DNA of 10,046 bases from assembly GCA_021816565.1 (NCBI GenBank), contig JAKAXN010000148.1, positions 1-10,046 of the forward strand. Direction: 5' to 3'. The notes beneath the pieces were generated by a model that was not told where the DNA came from, did no database searches, and worked only from the letters and a program-made list of their open reading frames with translations. Positions 6,957 to 10,046 of this stretch are shown here, piece by piece. Numbering within the stretch: position 1 is the first letter of the stretch; each line of letters begins with the position of its first letter. This DNA comes from Actinomycetes bacterium. GTDB lineage: Bacteria; Actinomycetota; Acidimicrobiia; Acidimicrobiales; Palsa-688. The translations under genes and the position numbers were made by a program.

Positions 6957-7592
6957 TCAGGACTCCGGGGCGGTGATCGCCGGCTCACCCGGCCGGGCGG
7001 CCCCTTCGAGGAACAGACGGTGCAGGCGGTTGTCGCCGGACAGCTCGGGGTGGAACGCCGACACCAGGATGGGGCCCCGCCGGCACAGCACCGGCCGCTC
7101 GGTGCCGTCGGACCCGGCGACCGTGGCCAGTACCTGCACGTCGGGCCCGGCCCGCTCCACCACCGGGGCCCTGATGAACACGGCGTGGAAGGTGCCGTCG
7201 AGGCCCGACACCGCCAGGTCGGTCTCGAACGAGTCGACCTGGCGGCCGAAGGCGTTGCGCCGGACGCTGATGTCGATGGCCGACAGCTGGTGCTGGTCGG
7301 GGCGGCCGTCGAAGACCTCGCCGGCCAGCAGGATCATCCCGGCGCACGTGCCGAACGCCGGCATGCCGTCGCGTAGGCGCGCCGCCACCGGCCCGAGCAG
7401 ACCGGAGCTCTCGAGGAGCAGGGACATGGTGGTGGACTCGCCCCCCGGAAGGACCAGCGCGTCGACCCGGTCCAGGTCGGCCCGGGTGCGGACCGGCGCC
7501 GCCTCCACCCCCAGAGAGGCGAAGGCCTCAGCGTGGGCCCCGACCGCTCCCTGCAGCGCGAGTATGCCGACCAACGGGTGCGAACCGGTCAC
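6957..7592 (-). CDS. pdxT: Glutaminase subunit of pyridoxal 5'-phosphate synthase
   Basis: Class-I glutamine amidotransferase that releases ammonia from glutamine and channels it to PdxS for vitamin B6 synthesis. The product has 211 residues (usual 185-220). Motifs: VGILALQGAV (8-17), LPGGESTT (48-55), nucleophile Cys83 in FGTCAGMILLA (80-90), RRNAFGRQVDSFE (111-123), and His181 and Glu183 in FHPELSGD (180-187). All three triad residues are present. The start is GTG 7592-7590, with GGGAAGGAT at 7609-7601, about 9 bases away from the core AAGGA. It lies 84 bases after pdxS and may have its own promoter there. No thioesterase gene lies between pdxS and pdxT, unlike my memory of the M. tuberculosis order. 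Confidence 0.96.
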   Translation of the reverse strand: MTGSHPLVGILALQGAVGAHAEAFASLGVEAAPVRTRADLDRVDALVLPGGESTTMSLLLESSGLLGPVAARLRDGMPAFGTCAGMILLAGEVFDGRPDQHQLSAIDISVRRNAFGRQVDSFETDLAVSGLDGTFHAVFIRAPVVERAGPDVQVLATVAGSDGTERPVLCRRGPILVSAFHPELSGDNRLHRLFLEGAARPGEPAITAPES

Positions 7593-7619
7593 CTGGCGGA
7601 ATCCTTCCCACGGCGCCCC

Positions 7620-7625
7620 ATCCTA
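7620..7625 (-). promoter_or_regulatory. Candidate -10 element (TAGGAT) for pdxT-yebC
   Basis: TAGGAT fits the actinobacterial -10 pattern TAnnnT. A start about 7 bases downstream would give a leader of some 20 bases containing the GGGAAGGAT ribosome site of pdxT. No good -35 box is seen (GGACC near the right spacing at most). A TAnnnT can occur by chance in an 84-base gap. Confidence 0.3.
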
Positions 7626-7650
7626 CCGGGCGCCGGCGCTCCGGTCCGCT

Positions 7651-7673
7651 GGACGGCCAGGGCCCGGACGGCC
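7651..7673. repeat. Short direct repeat GGACGGCC in pdxS-pdxT gap
   Basis: GGACGGCC occurs at 7651-7658 and 7666-7673, 15 bases apart, just after the pdxS stop. It is GC-rich and may be chance; no function is assigned. Confidence 0.3.
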
Positions 7674-7676
7674 GGG

Positions 7677-8573
7677 CTACCAGCCCCGATCGGCCAGCCT
7701 GGTCTCCACCTGGCTCGACTCCTGGCCACGCATGGCCTGGCCCAGGCCCCGGCTGACCTTGGCCACCATCTCGGGGTCGCGGTAGTGGGTGGTGGCCTCC
7801 ACGATGGCCCGGCCGAAGCGGGCCGGGTCAGCGCTTTTGAAGATGCCGCTGCCCACGAAGACGGCCTCGGCGCCGAGCTGCATCACCAGGGCCGCGTCGG
7901 CCGGCGTGGCGATCCCGCCGGCGCAGAACAGCGGCACCGGCAGCTTGGCTGTCTCGGCCAGCTCCTTGACCAGGGTCACCGGGGCCTGCAGCTGCTTGGC
8001 CCACTGGTAGACCTCGGCCGAATCGGCCTGGGTGATGCGGGCGATGTCGCCGCGGATGGAGCGCAGGTGGCGCACCGCCTCCTTGATGTCGCCGGTGCCG
8101 GCCTCGCCCTTGGAACGGATCATGGCCGCCCCCTCCGAGATGCGCCGCAGGGCCTCCCCCAGGTTGGTGGCGCCGCAGACGAACGGGACGGTGAAGGCCC
8201 ACTTGTCGATGTGGTGCATCTCGTCGGCGGGGGTGAGCACCTCGCTCTCGTCGACGTAGTCGACCCCGAGCGACTGCAGCACCTGGGCCTCGGCGAAGTG
8301 CCCGATACGGGCCTTGGCCATGACGGGGATGGACACCGCGGCCTTGATCTCCTCGATCAGGGCCGGGTCGCTCATCCGGGCCACCCCGCCGTCGCGGCGG
8401 ATGTCGGCCGGCACCCGCTCGAGGGCCATGACCGCCACGGCGCCCGAGTCCTCGGCCACCTTGGCCTGCTCCGCGTTGACGACGTCCATGATGACGCCGC
8501 CTTTGAGCATGTCGGCCATGCCTCTCTTGACGAGGTCGGTGCCGGTGACGCGGGGTTCTCGGGGGGAAGCCAT
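7677..8573 (-). CDS. pdxS: Pyridoxal 5'-phosphate synthase subunit PdxS
   Basis: Makes pyridoxal 5'-phosphate from ribose 5-phosphate, glyceraldehyde 3-phosphate and ammonia supplied by PdxT; a (beta/alpha)8 barrel assembling as a dodecamer. The product has 298 residues, normal length. Key segments: [18 protein letters not shown] (15-32) with Asp30, [10 protein letters not shown] (50-59), MAKARIGHF (85-93) with the substrate-binding Lys87, [10 protein letters not shown] (108-117), [16 protein letters not shown] (130-145), [10 protein letters not shown] (152-161) with the second lysine Lys155, and [19 protein letters not shown] (217-235). I chose ATG 8573 because a TACAAT -10 box places the transcript start on or next to its A. 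ATG 8582 and GTG 8579 lie in the same frame but would be upstream of that start. There is no Shine-Dalgarno site. Confidence 0.96.
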   Translation of the reverse strand: MASPREPRVTGTDLVKRGMADMLKGGVIMDVVNAEQAKVAEDSGAVAVMALERVPADIRRDGGVARMSDPALIEEIKAAVSIPVMAKARIGHFAEAQVLQSLGVDYVDESEVLTPADEMHHIDKWAFTVPFVCGATNLGEALRRISEGAAMIRSKGEAGTGDIKEAVRHLRSIRGDIARITQADSAEVYQWAKQLQAPVTLVKELAETAKLPVPLFCAGGIATPADAALVMQLGAEAVFVGSGIFKSADPARFGRAIVEATTHYRDPEMVAKVSRGLGQAMRGQESSQVETRLADRGW

Positions 8574-8580
8574 GATCACC

Positions 8581-8586
8581 ATTGTA
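8581..8586 (-). promoter_or_regulatory. Probable pdxS promoter -10 box (TACAAT), leaderless
   Basis: TACAAT matches the TATAAT consensus at five of six bases. Seven bases separate it from the A of ATG 8573, the usual distance from the -10 box to the transcription start, so the mRNA could begin at the start codon itself. No ribosome binding site precedes the gene, which agrees. No -35 match was found 16-19 bases upstream. Confidence 0.5.
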
Positions 8587-8629
8587 CGGTCGCCGTCGGG
8601 CTGTGGATTGGGTTGAGGGCCCGGGCCGG

Positions 8630-9346
8630 TCAGAGCTCCCGCAGGGCCTCGATGCGCTCGGCCAGCGGGAGGCGGCCCGGCGCCGGAGGCGTCCCCGGCC
8701 GGGGGTCCGCCAGCCACAGGTGGGCGCTCCACGCCGGCTGGCCGGCGACCACGGCGCCCTTGCGCTCTATTTTCTCCAACGCCGCGGCCAGGGCCGGCGG
8801 GTAGCGGGTGAGCGACACTGCGCCCTGGTCGGCGGTGGCGTCGTGGTCGGGGCGGATCCCCACCCTGCGGGTGGTTCCGAGCGTGGCGGCCACCACGGTG
8901 CCCGGCAGGATCTCCTGGTGGCGGATCAGGTACAGCTCCTCGGCCAGCACCGCCTCGAGCTCGATGCGCTCCAGTTCGGCCAGCAGGCCCGAGGTCACGG
9001 CCAGCGCGGTGCGCCCCGGCGAGGTACCGAATGCCATGGCGTTGAGCCCGGGGCTGTCGACGACGATGAGACGGGGGTGGCGGACCCCGGCGCCGGTGCT
9101 CAGCCCCTCGACCAGGTTGCAGAGGCGGGCCTCCCGGCGGGGGTCGGCCAGCCGTCCGCCCAGGCGGGACTCGATCAGGCGGTCCCCCGCCAGGCGGGCC
9201 CAGCCGGCCAGCCCGGCCGCCACCACCACCAGGGCCACCAGGGCGGCCACCCAGCCCGCCGTGAAGAGCAGGATCAGGCCGAGCACCACCGCCGGGACGG
9301 CGGCGAAGGGGGCGGCCGCGGCCGCGGCCCGGGCGCGAGGGGTCAC
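8630..9346 (-). CDS. M48/HtpX-like membrane protein, probable pseudoprotease
   Basis: Resembles M48 zinc metallopeptidases (HtpX type) but appears to have lost the metal site. The product has 238 residues against about 280-300 usually. N-terminal residues 12-50 hold two hydrophobic segments, likely a membrane hairpin. The core follows: [17 protein letters not shown] (91-107), then [14 protein letters not shown] (130-143). There the family pattern HELSH reads Glu136-Glu137-Leu-Tyr-Leu140, so both zinc histidines are gone while the catalytic Glu stays. The third ligand, Glu in RExxAD, appears as Asp169 in HDATAD. Only about 30 residues separate these sites, suggesting loss of the intervening loop or membrane segment. 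[15 protein letters not shown] (179-193), AHLWLADP (208-215) and [11 protein letters not shown] (228-238) still fit the family. GTG 9346 overlaps a short upstream ORF. The substrate or role is unknown. Confidence 0.72.
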   Translation of the reverse strand: MTPRARAAAAAAPFAAVPAVVLGLILLFTAGWVAALVALVVVAAGLAGWARLAGDRLIESRLGGRLADPRREARLCNLVEGLSTGAGVRHPRLIVVDSPGLNAMAFGTSPGRTALAVTSGLLAELERIELEAVLAEELYLIRHQEILPGTVVAATLGTTRRVGIRPDHDATADQGAVSLTRYPPALAAALEKIERKGAVVAGQPAWSAHLWLADPRPGTPPAPGRLPLAERIEALREL

Positions 9347-9399
9347 AGCGTGCCCCCGGTGGGCCTGGGGCGAGATCCTCGGAGGTCCGGCGCGCTCAT
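9343..9399 (-). CDS. Candidate 18-residue leader ORF
   Basis: ATG 9399 opens an 18-codon frame ([18 protein letters not shown]) ending in a TGA that overlaps the GTG of the next gene as GTGA, the same junction seen at queA-tgt and ruvC-ruvA. A TACCAT box 9 bases before the ATG would give an almost leaderless transcript. Nothing in the peptide is recognised. It may be a coupling leader, an artefact of overlapping frames, or a remnant of an N-terminus. Confidence 0.3.
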   Translation of the reverse strand: MSAPDLRGSRPRPTGGTL

Positions 9400-9408
9400 T
9401 TCGATGGG

Positions 9409-9414
9409 ATGGTA
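9409..9414 (-). promoter_or_regulatory. Candidate -10 element (TACCAT)
   Basis: TACCAT fits TAnnnT and lies 38-43 bases after the end of the glycosyltransferase gene. It would start transcription at about 9401-9402, two or three bases before the ATG of the leader ORF. No -35 box is evident. It could serve the M48-like gene independently of pimA. Confidence 0.3.
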
Positions 9415-9451
9415 GGCGTAGCGGCCGCCCCGCGGGGAAATCGGCCGGCGA

Positions 9452-10046
9452 CTAGCGCGACGCCGCACGGTCGTAGAGCTCCAGGTACCGCCGGGCCAGG
9501 CTGTCCATCGAGAATGTGGCGGCTCTCTGCAGGCCCCGCTGCACCATCCCGGCCGTCTCCGGGCCGCCCTCCAGGGCGGCCTCCAGGGCCTTGGCCAGCG
9601 CTGCGTGGTCGCCGGCCGGCACCATACGGGCCTCCACCCCGGGGCGGGCCACGTTGCGGTAGCCGGTGATGTCCGATGCCACCACCGGGGTGGCGGCGGC
9701 CATGCCCTCGAGCAGCACCACCCCGAAGCTCTCCCCGTGCAGGGACGGGACGCACAGGGCGTGGCAGCCCCGGACCCGGCGGATCTTCTCCTCCTCGCTG
9801 ATGGCCCCCAGCCAGTGCACCCGCCGGTCCCCCGACGCCGCCCTTCTCAGGCGGTCCGTCTCGGGGCCGCGTCCGGCCACCCACAAGGTCACGTCCGGCC
9901 CGAGCAGGTCCATGGCCTCGATCAGCACGGCCAGCCCCTTGCGGGGCTCGTGGCGGCCCACGAACAAGACGGTGGGCCCGTCGGTGGGCCACGGGTCGGC
10001 CTGGAGGTAGCGGTCCACGTCGATGCCGTTCCACACCAGCTCGTAG
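9452..10046 (-). CDS. pimA: PimA-like GT4 glycosyltransferase (partial, 5' end outside window)
   Basis: Probable phosphatidylinositol alpha-mannosyltransferase, which adds the first mannose of phosphatidylinositol mannosides from GDP-mannose at the inner face of the plasma membrane. Only the C-terminal 197 residues are visible; the frame is open at the right edge, where YELVWNGIDVDRY runs in. This is the nucleotide-sugar-binding half of a GT-B fold. Visible features: VLFVGRHEPRKGLAVLIEAM, with the Arg and Lys that contact the nucleotide sugar in PimA; the VHWLGAISEEEK segment; and the GT4 E-x7-E signature in HGESFGVVLLEGMAA, followed by TPVVASDITGYRNV. GESFG and EPRKG closely resemble mycobacterial PimA, and its position upstream of pdxS-pdxT-yebC-ruvCAB supports this. 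A different GT4 mannosyltransferase remains possible because the N-terminal acceptor domain is not seen. Confidence 0.75.
   Translation of the reverse strand, partial: YELVWNGIDVDRYLQADPWPTDGPTVLFVGRHEPRKGLAVLIEAMDLLGPDVTLWVAGRGPETDRLRRAASGDRRVHWLGAISEEEKIRRVRGCHALCVPSLHGESFGVVLLEGMAAATPVVASDITGYRNVARPGVEARMVPAGDHAALAKALEAALEGGPETAGMVQRGLQRAATFSMDSLARRYLELYDRAASR

Noticed and set aside
8618..8627. Palindrome GGCCCGGGCC just after the M48-like stop
   Set aside because: Only 10 bases with no loop and no T tract; expected often in DNA this GC-rich, so not called a terminator.
8583..8732. In-frame N-terminal extension of pdxS
   Set aside because: It overlaps the 3' end of the M48-like gene, has no PdxS homology, and lies upstream of the likely promoter.
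1..10046. Mobile elements, CRISPR array, tRNA or rRNA genes, toxin-antitoxin or defence modules
   Set aside because: No transposase, terminal repeats, regularly spaced repeats, tRNA-like folds or defence-type domains were recognised; nearly all the sequence is assigned to recognised genes.

Overview
This window reads as chromosomal DNA of a very GC-rich actinobacterium (GC estimated by eye above 70 percent, not computed). Codons mostly end in G or C, GTG starts are frequent, and several junctions are 4-base GTGA stop/start overlaps. Three gene groups point the same way: a PimA-like mannosyltransferase, the PdxS/PdxT route to vitamin B6, and the order pimA...pdxS, pdxT, yebC, ruvC, ruvA, ruvB, which from memory resembles the Mycobacterium tuberculosis arrangement. 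The order ruvCAB then queA-tgt is also common in bacteria. The exact lineage cannot be read from this window; a deep-branching actinobacterial group such as Acidimicrobiia is only a guess.

Layout. All but one of the genes lie on the minus strand, so transcription runs from the right edge to the left. From the right: the C-terminal part of a PimA-like glycosyltransferase (9452 to the edge); a short candidate leader ORF (9399-9343); a membrane-anchored M48/HtpX-like protein with a degenerate zinc site (9346-8630); pdxS (8573-7677) behind a probable leaderless promoter; pdxT (7592-6957); yebC (6931-6182); a strong hairpin (6150-6179); the Holliday-junction genes ruvC, ruvA and ruvB (6124-3976), tightly packed; then, past a plus-strand gene, queA and tgt (2037 to the left edge), which overlap by four bases. 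The only plus-strand gene (2088-3965) encodes a secreted S15/CocE-type alpha/beta hydrolase. It sits between ruvB and queA, ends 10 bases from the ruvB stop and diverges from queA.

Functions. PdxS and PdxT together form pyridoxal 5'-phosphate synthase. RuvA, RuvB and RuvC branch-migrate and cleave Holliday junctions. Tgt and QueA act in the queuosine tRNA-modification pathway (preQ1 insertion, then epoxyqueuosine formation). YebC belongs to a family linked to transcription control and to translation of proline-rich stretches. PimA-like enzymes start phosphatidylinositol mannoside synthesis. These are mostly housekeeping genes kept together by conserved order rather than one pathway.

I see no mobile element, CRISPR array, tRNA or rRNA gene, and no stretch over 300 bases without a gene. 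There is no clear new multi-gene system. The most unusual item is the probable M48 pseudoprotease and its leader ORF between pimA and pdxS. Next come the lone secreted hydrolase placed against the conserved block, the yebC-ruvC hairpin and the probable leaderless pdxS start.
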